Shown here piece after piece: positions 1 to 9,629 of a DNA stretch of 25,366 bases (positions are counted from its first letter, which is position 1; the number at the start of each line of letters is the position of its first letter). The notes beneath the pieces were generated by a model, which searched no databases, had not been told where the DNA came from, and saw only the letters and a program-made list of their open reading frames with translations. The translations under genes and the position numbers were made by a program. The stretch comes from Daldinia sp. FL1419 (Eukaryota; Ascomycota; Sordariomycetes; Xylariales; Hypoxylaceae): positions 1-25,366 of the forward strand of contig MU623626.1 of assembly GCA_025201765.1 (NCBI GenBank), given 5' to 3'.

Positions 1-285
1 ATAAGGTTTTATTAAAATTAAATAATATTTTTTATATTTATATTAATTAAAAGAATTTTTAAAATTAAATTTTATTTAAAATAGATTTATATTAAAATAG
101 ATTTAAAATATTTAAAAATTAAATATTATATTATTTTTTTATTATATTTATATTTAAAAATATTTATTTTAAGATTCTTTTTATTAAATAAGAAGGTTTT
201 TAATTTTATTTTTTTAATATGTATTTATAATAATATTAATATTTTATATTTTTATAAATTAAAATATTAATTATTAATCTTTATA
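1..285. other. AT-rich stretch without a gene
   Basis: Nearly pure A/T with short T and A runs and no open frame of note. It ends where the TTTA tail of a LINE begins. It is probably older, fully decayed repeat DNA, but no homology to the other repeats of the window could be seen. Confidence 0.6.
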
Positions 286-866
286 TTATTTATTTATTTA
301 TTTATTTATTACTATCCCGATTTACCTAGAATATATTACAGGTATCTGGTCCATCTTTTGGTATTTGTTCTGGGTAGGAATTGTGTTCCAGAGAAAACCT
401 ACCCGCCACCTATTTAAATTAACTATATTATTATAATTTTAATTTCATTTTATATTCTTATTAAAATTTACTTTTTAATAAAAATAATTAAATTTTAATA
501 TAAAAAAATATTTTATATATTATAATATCCAAATTTTATAAAATAATATAATAGTAGCTTAAGTGTAAGGCAACAATAAAATCTAAAATAATTTTATTAT
601 TTTTTTTTATAAATAATAAAAATATTATTACATTATAAAGAAATTATTCTGGGGAAAGGCTGGGGTATATATAATTTGTACAAGGTATAAATATATATAA
701 ATAATTTCATATCTCTATGAAAAGCCATTACCTATTCTTATTTTTATAATTTTCTTTTCAATATTACAATATTATATTTATTTTCCAAAATGGCTCAAAA
801 TGGTACTGCCAACCTGTGGCCCTTCCCGGCTAACCTCAGTCCTCCTTATATGCCTTGCTTGCAATC
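286..866 (-). mobile_element. LINE copy a, 3' end (Tad-like, RIP-mutated)
   Basis: This is the 3' end of a non-LTR retrotransposon read on the minus strand. It starts at a (TTTA)n run (about 286-310), the complement of the TAAA tail of the family. The conserved terminal block follows (CCCGATTTACCTAGAATATA at 316-335), then 3' UTR sequence. The same block occurs at 1613, and inverted at about 3985-4010 and 12256-12280. Copy a keeps more C and G than the others, for example at 320-410 and 780-860. At about 866 it jumps to a more internal part of the family, so roughly 1.4 kb is missing relative to the copy at 9630-12303. No intact ORF remains. Confidence 0.8.
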
Positions 867-1149
867 TTTATATTAGGAAATAATAATTAAATTATTAATA
901 TAATAGTATCCTTTTTATACTATTTTTATCTTTTTATTTAATAATTTAAAAAGGTTTTTTAAAATATTAATATCTTTTCCATTCAATATTCTAATTATTC
1001 TTAATTTTTATTATATATATATTTAGAACCTAAATAATAGTAGAAAGATCTTACCTTCTTCTAAACTTTTAAAATTCTATTTATTTTTAAATTTTTATTT
1101 TATTTTTCAAATTTTAAAATTAAAATTTCTATTATTTATATAAAATTTA
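867..1149 (-). mobile_element. LINE copy a, internal fragment after a deletion
   Basis: Read on the minus strand, this piece aligns by eye with the LINE at 10036-10320, which lies just downstream of its RT segment. It continues copy a across an internal deletion whose junction is near 866. It carries scattered stops and is dominated by A and T. It ends at about 1149, where sequence of the same family in the opposite orientation begins. Confidence 0.65.
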
Positions 1150-1592
1150 CATATGTGCCTCCCTCCAGAACTGATTCCCCTGTAAATCTTATATTGCAGT
1201 TAGTAAGCATTGGTGGAACAGATATAGAATAGGGTCACATTGCGGAATAATTATGGCATTAGTAATATTAAAATAAATAATTTTCTTAAAATTATTAAAA
1301 CGTATAAAAATTATAGATTTGGTAAATAAAGAACCAAATATAATAAAAATAATTATTAAATATTATTGATAATCCTTTAATAAATTTTTCAAGGGTTTAA
1401 AAATCTTGGAAAAATCATAACAAAGCTTTAACAATTAACTTTTAAAATTGTGCCAGAAAAGTGTAGCCACACTCTTTATATAATTCCCTATCTTCAATAA
1501 ATAAATTGTTTTTATAATATGTAACCATATTGGGATTATAATTCCAATATAATATAATATTGAAATAATATATTAAATTCAGGATATTATAA
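1147..1592 (+). mobile_element. LINE fragment in plus orientation
   Basis: This piece aligns with 11085-11540 of the LINE copy at 9630-12303, in the same orientation. Shared landmarks are the GTAAATCTTATATTG block near 1180 and the ATATTGGGATTATAATTCCA block near 1526. The start (1150-1260) keeps many C and G and is among the less mutated LINE sequence here. It falls inside the part deleted from copy a, so it looks like an inverted, displaced piece of such an element. It is followed at once by the tail of copy b. Confidence 0.7.
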
Positions 1593-3270
1593 TTTTTATT
1601 TATTTATTTATTACTACCCCGATTTACCTAGAATATATTACAGGTATCCAGTCCATCTCTTGATATTTGTTCTAGGTAAGAATTATGTTCCGGAGAAAAC
1701 CTACTTACTGCCTATTTAAATAAATTATATTATCATAATTTTAATTTTACTTTATATTTTTATTAAAACTTACCTTCCAATAAAAATAATTAAATCTTAA
1801 TATAAAAAAACTTTTTATATATTATAATATTAATTATATAAAATGGTATAACAACGGCCCAAATGTAAAACAACAACGAAATCCAAAATAATTTTATTAT
1901 TTTTTTTAATAAATAATAAAAGTGTTGTTGTATTGTAAAGAGGTTGTTTTGGGGGAAGGTTAGGGTGTATGTGGTTTGTGTAGGGTATAAATATGTGTAA
2001 ATAATTTTATATTTTTATAAATAGCTATTATTTATTTTTGCTTTTATAACCTTTTTTTTAATATTACGATATTATATTTGTTTTTTAAAATGATTTAAAA
2101 TGGTGTTATTGATTTGTGGTTTTTTTTGGTTAATTTTAATCTTTTTTGTATGTCTTACTTACGCTCTACAATATTGCAATATAATACTATTATACCTATT
2201 ACATTCATAATCCAGTACCACCTTAAAAAACTTATTTTACTTTTATATATATATTATATTAAACAAAAAAAAGCTTATATATCTGTAGGTGCTTTATTAT
2301 TTCTCTGGTATTATTCTGATATTAACCTTTTTTAAATATTTTAATCCCTTTATTAGAAATTATTATGATATTCTAAATTTAATATAATATTTTAATATTA
2401 TATTATATTAGAATTATAATCTTGGTGCAATTATATATTATAAAAATGATTTATTTGTTAAAAATGGGGAATTATATAAAAAATGTGGCTACGCCTTTTT
2501 AATGCAATTTTGGGAATTAATTGTTAAAATTTTACTACAACTTTTCTAAGGTTTTTAAGCCTTTAAAAAATTTGTTAAAAAATTATTAATAATATTTAAT
2601 AATTATTTTTATTATATTTAATCTTTTATTTATTAAATCTATAATTCTTATATATTTTAGTAGTTTTAGGAAGATTATTTATTTTAATATTATTAATATT
2701 ATAATTATTTTACAATATAACTTTGTTCCATATTTATTCTGTTAATATTTATTAATTACAATATAAGATTTACGGGAAAATTAATTCTGAAGGGAAGTAT
2801 ATTTATATTGCTTCATTCCCAACAATCCGCATTATTTTTATATATTATTATTATAATAATTTTTTATTTAAGAAATTTAATTAATATTAAATGTTTTATT
2901 ATTTTTTAATAATAATTTATTATAAACTTTTAACAATTTTCTAATATATTTAGGTTTAAATTTTAATAAGTACAACCTTCTTTTCGAAAATGCATTTGCC
3001 CTTATTTAGGATTTTCTAATATATATGACTAAAAAGAGCGAAAAAGAGGATGAGGAGGTGGATGCAAAGGAGGGTAATTCTAATAAATATGGTTTGGAAT
3101 AAGCGCAGAACAATCTTGGATAAATGTGGTCCTTTTAAAGGATTTTATTAGTATATTGTTATTTATATTTTTTTTATTTAATTATGAATTCTTCCTGTTT
3201 GGTTTGAAATTTCTGGAAATGTTTGCGCTAAGCGAGTTGTAGTGTTATTCTGTACGATATTATAATAATT
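1593..3270 (-). mobile_element. LINE copy b, 5'-truncated (minus strand)
   Basis: A longer copy of the same Tad-like LINE. Its tail (TTTA)n lies at about 1595-1612, followed by the terminal block at 1613-1690, the 3' UTR and then the 3' part of the coding region. On the minus strand it matches 10640-12303 of the copy at 9630. The stretch 2990-3260 is much less mutated and keeps a long, nearly open minus frame (Ser-rich, then Arg/Lys-rich). This would be the C-terminal part of the ORF2 protein, beyond the reverse transcriptase; the exact domain was not recognised. The copy stops near 3270, where a plus-strand copy begins, giving a head-to-head arrangement. The open frame on the opposite strand at 2114-2335 is only a shadow in this decayed sequence. 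Confidence 0.75.
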
Positions 3271-3274
3271 TCTA

Positions 3275-4040
3275 ATAAAAAAATTAAAATATTTAAAGAA
3301 AATTAATAACAAAATAATACCAAAAAAATAATAGAATATTTATAAATATATAAATTTTCTTTTATTTAATATAATATATATATAAAAGTGAAGTGGGTTT
3401 TTTGAGGTAGTATTGGATTGTAAATATAATAAATATAATAATATTATATTATAATATTATAAAATATAAATAAAATATATAAAAAGGATTAAAATTAATT
3501 AAAAAAGGTTATAGGTTAATAATATTATTTTAAACTATTTGGGAAAATAAATATAATATTGTAATATTAAAAAGAAAATTGTAAAAATAAGAATATATAA
3601 TGGCTTTTTATAAAGATATAAGGTTATTTATATATATTTATACTTTGCACAAACTGTATATACCCCAACCCTCCTCCGGAATAACTTTTTTATAATATAA
3701 CAACACTTTTATTATTTATTAAAAAAAATAATAAAACTATTTTGAATTTTATTATTGCTCCACACCTAAACTACTACTACATTACTTTATATAATTAATA
3801 TTATAATGTATAAAATATTTTTCTATATTAAAATCTAATTATTTTTATTAAAAAGTAAATTTTAATAAAAATATAAGGTGAAATTAAAATTATGGTAGTA
3901 TAGTTTATTTGGATAGGCGGTGGGTAGGTTTTCTTCGGAATATAATTCTTACCTGGAATAAATACCAAAAGATAGACCAGATACCTATAATATATTCTAG
4001 GTAAATTGGGGTAGTAATAAATAAATAAATAAATAAATAT
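3275..4040 (+). mobile_element. LINE copy c, 3' end (plus strand)
   Basis: This plus-strand copy matches 11535-12303 of the LINE at 9630. It holds the 3' part of the family, the terminal block near 3985-4012 and a TAAA tail at about 4015-4039. Its left half has lost C and its central part (3640-3790) has lost G, so RIP polarity changes inside it. The 5' side is truncated at the junction with copy b. No coding potential is left. Confidence 0.8.
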
Positions 4041-4312
4041 AAAATTTAATTATTATTATTATTATATTTAAATAAAAATATATTAAAAAATAATTTAATT
4101 TTATTTTTAATTATAATATTTTTATTATTTTATATATTTTATTAATTATTTATAAATAAATTAATTAATTAATATTCAATTTTTAAATAATATTTTTTAT
4201 TTTATAATTTTGATTTAAAATATGTTATATTATTATTCCATATATTATTACACTTTATATTATTTTTATATAAATTTCTTTTATTTAAAATATATTATAA
4301 TCCCATATTAAT
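4041..4312. other. AT-rich spacer, nothing recognised
   Basis: A/T-only-like sequence between the LINE tail and the start of the inverted repeat. No open frame, repeat homology or GC island could be seen. Confidence 0.5.
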
Positions 4313-4590
4313 ATTAAAATTATTCTTATGTTTTTAATTAAATTTCTTTTGTAATTATTTTTATAATTAAGTCACCTTAATTACATAAGTTGTTTTTGGT
4401 TTTTTTTTATTTTTTCTTAAGGGGGGGGGGGGGGGTTACGAAGGGCTGTAATGTAATTACGTAATTGAAGCTATAAGACTTTATTAGCCTCTATGGAAGT
4501 AACCTTTCTAAGGTTTCCATAGGCTTTTTAGAATATAAATAAGCCTTTAGGAATTATTTTCTTATTTGATCATCTTATATTCTTAAGTAT
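4313..4590 (-). repeat. Left arm of a long inverted repeat (Helitron-family 3' region, reversed)
   Basis: The reverse complement of this stretch matches about 16210-16510, the right-hand part of the Helitron-like element. Shared landmarks are the AT-rich outer part with AATTAAGT/ACTTAATT, the palindrome AATTACGTAATT (4455-4466; 16335-16346), the TTTATTAGCC box and the AACCTTTCTAAGGTTTCCATA-type box near 4501. The match ends before the terminal hairpin of the right copy, so this arm is truncated or diverged at its outer end. It marks a related element in the opposite orientation. Confidence 0.7.
4421..4435 (+). repeat. Homopolymer of 15 G
   Basis: An unbroken run of 15 G in a region that is otherwise almost G/C free. 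The matching place in the inverted copy near 16370-16378 has only a short run (AAAGG on its reverse strand), so the tract expanded in this copy or arose from an assembly error. Confidence 0.9.
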
Positions 4591-4990
4591 AGTAAATAAG
4601 AACTTTAATAATTCTTGTAGAATATGCCTTACACTTTAATTAACCTATAACAAGCCAGAGGTTGTATAAGTTTGAGGATGTAGAGTAATTATATTTTGAG
4701 GATAATATCGAGATGATTGGATAGAAGAATAGATATATGTGACTGTTTGCCAAATGGTAGTACACTCTAAAAAAATATCTTTAAAAAAGAAACTGAAATT
4801 ATATACTCTCGTACAAAAACTCTATAGAGGAGACTCTTAAAGGACCATTATTTGTTTAAACTAATCAAATAAGAAAAACAACTTTCAAAAGCCTATTTAT
4901 ATTTAAAAGAACTATGGAAATTTGGAGGGTCTAGTTTTAAAAGGGCTAATAAGGTCTTTACAGAAAAATAATATCTATTATCTAATCACT
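4591..4990 (-). repeat. Long module (about 300 bp) of the satellite family
   Basis: One copy of a longer module that also appears at 7670-7980, 8740-8950, 9030-9330 and 15050-15400, all in this orientation. Landmarks are a GGATGTAGAGTAATTATA-type start, a TTTGCCAAATGGTA box near 4748, an ACTCTAAAAAAATAT box and an ending with GGGCTAATAAGGTCTTTA. The orientation flips at both sides: 4313-4590 and the array after 4990 read the other way. No protein could be recognised in either strand. Confidence 0.65.
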
Positions 4991-5117
4991 CCACATCGAT
5001 TTAATAAAATCATCAGTTTTTCTATAACAATAAGTTGGGGTGATAGGGCCAAGATAAAATCCACCAATCTAGCGCTTTTTGATCCGTAAATAAACCCTTA
5101 AAAATTATTTTCTTATC

Positions 5118-6330
5118 TGATCAACTCAAGCTCTCAAGCATAGAATCATCAGTTTTTCATAGAGCTTTGTACAATAAAATTGCAGGGCATATCCTGCAGG
5201 AACAATTAAAGTTCTTATTTAAATAAATAAATCCCCAAAAATTATTTTCTAGTCTGATCAGCTTAAGTTCTCAAATATAAAATTATTAGTTTTTAAACCT
5301 ATAAAATTTTATATAATAAAATTGCAGGATATATCTTGTTGGAACTCCTGTTTAATTAAAGTTTATGTTTAATATATAAATTTTTAAATATTAATTTTTA
5401 TTTAATTAGCTTATATTTTTAAACACTAAATCATCAGTTTTCCATAGAGTTTCGTACAATAAAAATATAGGGTTAGGGTATATCCTGCAGGAGTTATTAG
5501 AGTTCTTATTTAATTAGAGCTTATATTTAACATAAATAAGCCCTTAGAAGTTGTTTTCTTATTTGATCAGCTTAAGTTCTCAAGTATAGAATTGTTAGTT
5601 TTTAATAGAAATTTGTACGATAAAATTGTAAGGTATATCCTGTAAGAGCTATTAGAGCTCATATTTAACATAAATAAGCCTTTAGAAATTATTTTCCTAT
5701 TTGATCAGCTTAAGCTCTCAAGCATAAAATTGTCAATTTTTCATAGAGTTTTGTACAATAAAACTGCAGGGCATATCCTGCAGGAACAATTAAAGTTCCT
5801 ATTTAAATAAATAAACCCCCAAAAATTGTTTTCCGGTCTGATTAGCTTAAGTTCTCAAACATAAAATCATCAGTTTTTAAACCTATAAAGTTTTATATAA
5901 TAAAATTGTAGGACATATCCTATTGGAGCTCTTATTTAATTAAAGCTTATATTCAATATATAAACCCTTAAATATTAATTTTTATTTAATTAACTTACAT
6001 TTTTAAACACTAAATCATCAATTTTCCATAAAGTTTCGTACAATAAAAATATAGGGTTAAGGTATATCTTGCAAGAGTTATTAGAGCTTTTATTTAATTA
6101 GAGCTCATATTTAACATAAATAAGCCCTTAGAAGTTATTTTCCTATCTGATCAACCTAAGCTCTCAAGTATAGAATTGTCAGTTTTTGATAGAGATTTGT
6201 ACGATAAAATTGCAAGGCATATCCTGCAAGAGCTATTAGAGTTCATATTTAATATAAATAAGTCTTTAGAAATTGTTTTCCTATTTGATCAGTTTAAGCT
6301 CTCAAGCATAAAATTGTCAGTTTTTCATAG
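5118..6330 (+). repeat. 584-bp higher-order repeat, two copies plus a partial third
   Basis: Groups of four monomers repeat as a block. Three independent landmarks give the same period. The TGCAGGGCATATCCTGCAGG box is at 5181 and 5765, the TTCGTACAATAAAAATATAG box at 5451 and 6035, and the CATAGAG box at 5158, 5742 and 6326. Each interval is exactly 584 bp. The third block follows the pattern only to about 6360 and then diverges into the 17-bp repeat. The block structure shows duplication of a four-monomer unit after the monomers had already diverged. Confidence 0.9.
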
Positions 6331-6385
6331 AGCTTTGTACGATAAAATTGCAGGGCATGTCCCACAGGAGCTCTTGTTCAATTAG
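6098..6385 (+). pseudogene. Open frame encoding a 46-residue peptide repeat (unrecognised)
   Basis: A stop-to-stop open frame of 95 codons inside the tandem array. There is no ATG near its start; the first plausible start is a TTG at 6176. It reads through two monomers, so the peptide repeats itself: SVFDRDLYDKIARHILQELL is followed 46 residues later by SVFHRALYDKIAGHVPQELL. The 138-bp monomer equals exactly 46 codons. The neighbouring stretch 5565-5812 reads in the same way (repeat with LYDKI and LYNKT cores) with a single in-frame stop that looks like a RIP-changed CAG. The 137, 148 and 161-bp monomers break the frame. No known domain was recognised. It may be the remains of a repeat-containing protein or a chance open frame in a tandem array; no promoter or ribosome context supports expression. 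Confidence 0.4.
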
Positions 6386-6448
6386 AGCTCCTGTTCAATT
6401 AGAGCTCTTATTCAATTAGAGCTCTTGTTCAATTAGAGCTCATGTTTA
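6367..6448 (+). repeat. 17-bp tandem repeat, about five copies
   Basis: Unit AGAGCTCTTGTTCAATT, repeated head to tail with single-base changes. It lies where the third 584-bp block breaks off and appears to be a local expansion of the GAGCTC part of the monomer. Confidence 0.85.
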
Positions 6449-6790
6449 ATATATAGGCCCTCAAAAGTTATTTACCTATTTGATCAGTTTAAGTTAAGAT
6501 ATCCCTAATTATTAGTTTTTCTATAGAGATTTGTACGATAAAACTGTAGGGCATGTCCTGCAGGAGCTATTAGAGCTCCTTAGAAGTTGTTTTCTTGTCT
6601 GATTAGCTCACGTTCTCAAGGATAGAATTATTAATTTTTAAAACCAGAGAATTTCATACAATAAAAGTGTAAAATTAGGGTATATCTATTAAAGCTTCAA
6701 TTTAATATAAATAAACTTTTAGAAATTATTTTCCTATTTAATCAACTTAAATTTTTACTAATGAAAAAGATACACCTAATCATAAATGTT

Positions 6791-7050
6791 TTCTTAAACT
6801 TTAAATTTGCCTTAAGTTTTCTTAAGGTTTTATATCGGAAGATTATTAACATAGGTAGAGAAAAAATGACTTTATTAAACATATCAACCCCTTAAATTAA
6901 TCTTATAATTTTTAAATCTTAAATAACGTTATATATTTAATTTTTTTAAATTTTATTATTTTTCGTTATTTTCTCAAGATATTAAAACATTTTTTTAAAT
7001 TAAAATATTTTGGATTTTAAGGGTTTTATAAATTATTTACATTTTATTAG
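6791..7050. other. Spacer without gene
   Basis: AT-rich sequence between the array and the short-repeat island. It holds a few CTTAAGTTTTCTTAAGG-like words but no recognisable element or open frame. Confidence 0.4.
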
Positions 7051-7054
7051 CCAA

Positions 7055-7260
7055 ATATATGAACTTTTTTCTGATTGGCCAGCCTTGCACCCAGCCACTT
7101 CTTAGTTGATCAGCTACATCCTAATTGATTAGCCACATCCTAATTGATCAGCCACCAGCCTTAATTTCATCAGCCATTTTCTATTTAACCAGCTTCATTA
7201 GCCTTGTCAGCCTTGCGCCTAGTTACATCTTAACTAATCAACTTTATATTTAATTATATC
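7055..7260 (+). repeat. GC-richer minisatellite with a GATCAGCCACATCCTAATT-like unit
   Basis: A block of imperfect repeats of roughly 18-20 bp (ATTGATTAGCCACATCCTA, ATTGATCAGCCACCAGCC and variants) with clearly higher G+C than its flanks. The core TGATTAGC/TGATCAGC resembles the TGATTGACTAATTAGC sequence near the left end of the Helitron-like element (13558), so it may be subterminal sequence of a related copy. It is little affected by RIP. Confidence 0.65.
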
Positions 7261-7261
7261 T

Positions 7262-7482
7262 TATATTAAAATAATGTAATTATATAATTAAAACTACTTT
7301 TAATTTTTATGGAATAACCCCTTTTAAGGTTTTTACAAACTTTTTTAAATATATATAAACCTTTAAAAATTAATTTTTATCTAATCAGATCAAATTCTCT
7401 ATCATAGAAATCAAATCTAACTTTTTATCAACTAAAATACAAGGCATATCCTGCAAAAGTTATTATGATTCCTATTTATTAA
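7262..7482 (+). repeat. Degenerate element end plus monomer, plus orientation
   Basis: It begins with AATGTAATTATATAATT and an AACCCCTTTTAAGG box corresponding to 4450-4530 of the left inverted-repeat arm. One monomer with GGCATATCCTGCAAAAG near 7442 follows. The orientation flips at about 7482. Confidence 0.55.
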
Positions 7483-9440
7483 GAAAAATTAATACTTCTA
7501 TACTTGAGAACTTAACCTGATAAAATAAGAAAACAATTTTTAAAAGGTTATTTATATTAAATAGGAAATCTAATTAAATAAGAACTTTAATTAAATAAGA
7601 ACTTTAATTAAACAAAAGCTTTAATAACTCCTGCAAGATATACCCTGCACTTCAACTAACCCATAACAGACCAAAGGATATATAAATAAGAAGATATAAG
7701 GTAATTATATTCTGAGGAGAATAGAATAATCAGGTAAAAAAACAAATATATATAACTATTTGCCAATAATAACGCACTCTAAAAAGATATTTTTAAAAAA
7801 GGAGATTGAAATTATATATTCTCATATGAAGTTCTATGAAAACAACTCTTATAAATTATATAAAACTTAAATTAATTAGGTAAGAAAATAACTGGTAAAA
7901 GCCTATTTATATCTAAAAGAACATATATAAATCTTAAAAAAGGTAACTAACAAAATCCTTCAAAATAACTCCTATTATATACTTACATTATATTAATTTA
8001 ATATATCCTACATTTTTATTATACAAAACTTTATAGAAAAAATGATAATTTATACTTAAAAGCTTAATCTAATTAAATAAGAATTAAACATAAATTTTAA
8101 TTAAATAAGAACCCTAATAACTCCTATAAGATATACCCTGCAATTTTATCGTACGAAACTCTATAGAAAAACTAATGATTTTATACTTAAGAACTTAATT
8201 TGATTAAATAAGAAAATAATTTTTGAAGGCTTATTTATGTTCCAAAAAGCTTGTAAAAACCTTAAAAGGGTTGGTTCCATGGAGGTTAATAAGGTCTTAT
8301 AAAATAATTTTAATCAAATAATTACATTATCCCAATTCAATACAATAAAAAATTTAATTTAATTAGATAAAAATTAACTTATAAAAGTTTATATTAAATA
8401 AAAACTTTAATAACATTTAAATTATTCCATAATAATTAAAAAATTAAATAAAATAAATAATATAAAACAATTATATTTTAATAAAAATATTAAAATAATT
8501 AAATAAATAATAATAAAAATAATTATTTAAAATAATAACTTATATTCAAAAAATAAAAAAAATAATATATTTAATAAGAGAGAGAAGTTATAAACTATCA
8601 TATAAGGTTATAAGAAGAATTGAATAAATTAATATTGAAGAATTTAATTTAATTAAATAAAAATTAATTTTTAAAAATTTATATATTAAATAGGAATTTT
8701 AATAATTCTTGTAGAATATATTTTATATTTTAATTAATTTATAATAAATTAGAAATTATATAATTTTAAAAATATAAAGTAATTATATCTTAATAAGAAT
8801 AATAGAATAATTGTATAAAAATATTATTATATATAATTATTTAAAAATGATAATATTTTATAAGAAAATAAATTTAAAAAAGGGAAAAAAATATATATTA
8901 TTGTATAAAAGTTTTATAAAGGAGATTCATAAAAGATTATAATAAGTTTAAATTAATCAAATAATAAACAAAAATTCTAATAATTTTTATAAAATATAAT
9001 TTATATTTTAATTAACCTATAACAGATTAAAGATTATATAAGCTTAAGGATGTAAAGTAATTATATCCTAAAAAAGTGATAAAATGATCAAATAAAAAAA
9101 TTATTATATATAATTATTTATCAATAATAACACTCTTTAAAAGGATATATTTAAAAAAAGAACTAAAATTATATATTATTATACAAAGACTTTATAAAAA
9201 AACTAATTTATAAAACCTAAAGAGCTTAAATTAATTAAACAAAAAAAATAACTTTCAAAAGCCTATTTATATCCAAAAGAATTATAAAAACCTTAAAAGA
9301 TTTGGTTTTATAATAGTTAATAAGGTTTTTATAAGGTAGTATTTATTACATAAACATACTACATTAATTTAATACATTAATTATTTATAAAAGATTTTAT
9401 TAAAAAACTTAAAGATTGTATTAGCCTTTGGGGTAACCTT
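7483..9440 (-). repeat. Degenerate repeat domain, minus orientation
   Basis: Reverse-oriented monomers (for example CCTGCAATTTTATCGTACGA near 8137) alternate with long modules at 7670-7980, 8740-8950 and 9030-9330. Element ends with the GGTTGGTTCCATGGAGG box lie near 8268, with a weaker one near 9298. The part 8360-9000 matches the 250-300 bp units of the Helitron-like element (14000-15000) in the same orientation. Decay is strong, and no open frame was found. It reads as several stacked, partial copies of the Helitron-related family. Confidence 0.6.
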
Positions 9441-9466
9441 TAGTTTAATATATTTTTTTACCCCTT

Positions 9467-9530
9467 ATCAGTTCTTATCAGTTTTTATCAATTATTATTA
9501 ATTATTTATCAATCTTTTATCAATTACATA
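9467..9530 (+). repeat. Short tandem TTATCARTT words
   Basis: About six head-to-tail or near-tandem copies of a word of about 10 bp (TTATCAGTTC, TTATCAGTTT, TTATCAATTA and similar). It lies within the inferred copia-1 LTR. Confidence 0.6.
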
Positions 9531-9616
9531 TAGTAATTTATTAGAAGAGTTTCAATATAATATATATCATACAATATATAGGGAAAAAATTATGATTGTA
9601 GAATTTAAGTTATTAT

Positions 9617-9629
9617 TATTATTTTTGGA
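9617..9629 (+). repeat. Left target-site duplication of LINE d
   Basis: TATTATTTTTGGA, repeated exactly at 12304-12316 just after the TAAA tail. Thirteen bases is a normal length for a LINE target duplication. Confidence 0.8.

Larger units (their letters stand above)
4990..6790 (+). repeat. Tandem array of monomers of about 137-161 bp
   Basis: At least twelve degenerate monomers in plus orientation. Each holds a TGATCAGCTTAAG-like box, then CATCAGTTTTTCATAGAG, TTTGTACRATAAAATTG, the palindromic TGCAGGGCATATCCTGCA and a GAGCTATTAGAGCTC-like box. Successive TGATCAG boxes at 5118, 5255, 5403, 5564 and 5702 give monomer lengths of 137, 148, 161 and 138 bp. The same monomer occurs inverted at 7483-8230 and 15400-16260. 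Many differences between monomers are transitions, as expected from RIP, but the array keeps more G and C than its surroundings. Confidence 0.85.
9450..9629 (-). mobile_element. Distal part of the copia-1 3' LTR
   Basis: When the LINE at 9630-12303 is left out, this sequence joins directly to 12317-12406, the start of the copia-1 LTR. It includes a cluster of TTATCAGTT/TTATCAATT words (9467-9530) and, on the minus strand, a GAAACTCTTCTAATAA segment typical in style of fungal copia LTRs. The exact LTR end is uncertain; an ACCCC block near 9450 is the likely edge. The assignment is by position and by the LINE target duplication, with no second LTR copy in the window to prove it. Confidence 0.5.

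Noticed and set aside
2114..2335. Plus-strand open frame of 73 codons
   Set aside because: It lies antisense to LINE copy b, has no domain, and reflects loss of C in that tract.
3025..3102. Short acidic plus-strand frame with ATG (25 codons)
   Set aside because: It is antisense to the better explained minus-strand LINE frame in the same GC-richer island.
4990..6790. CRISPR-like array
   Set aside because: Monomers are long, contiguous and divergent, with no unique spacers, and the context is eukaryotic transposons.
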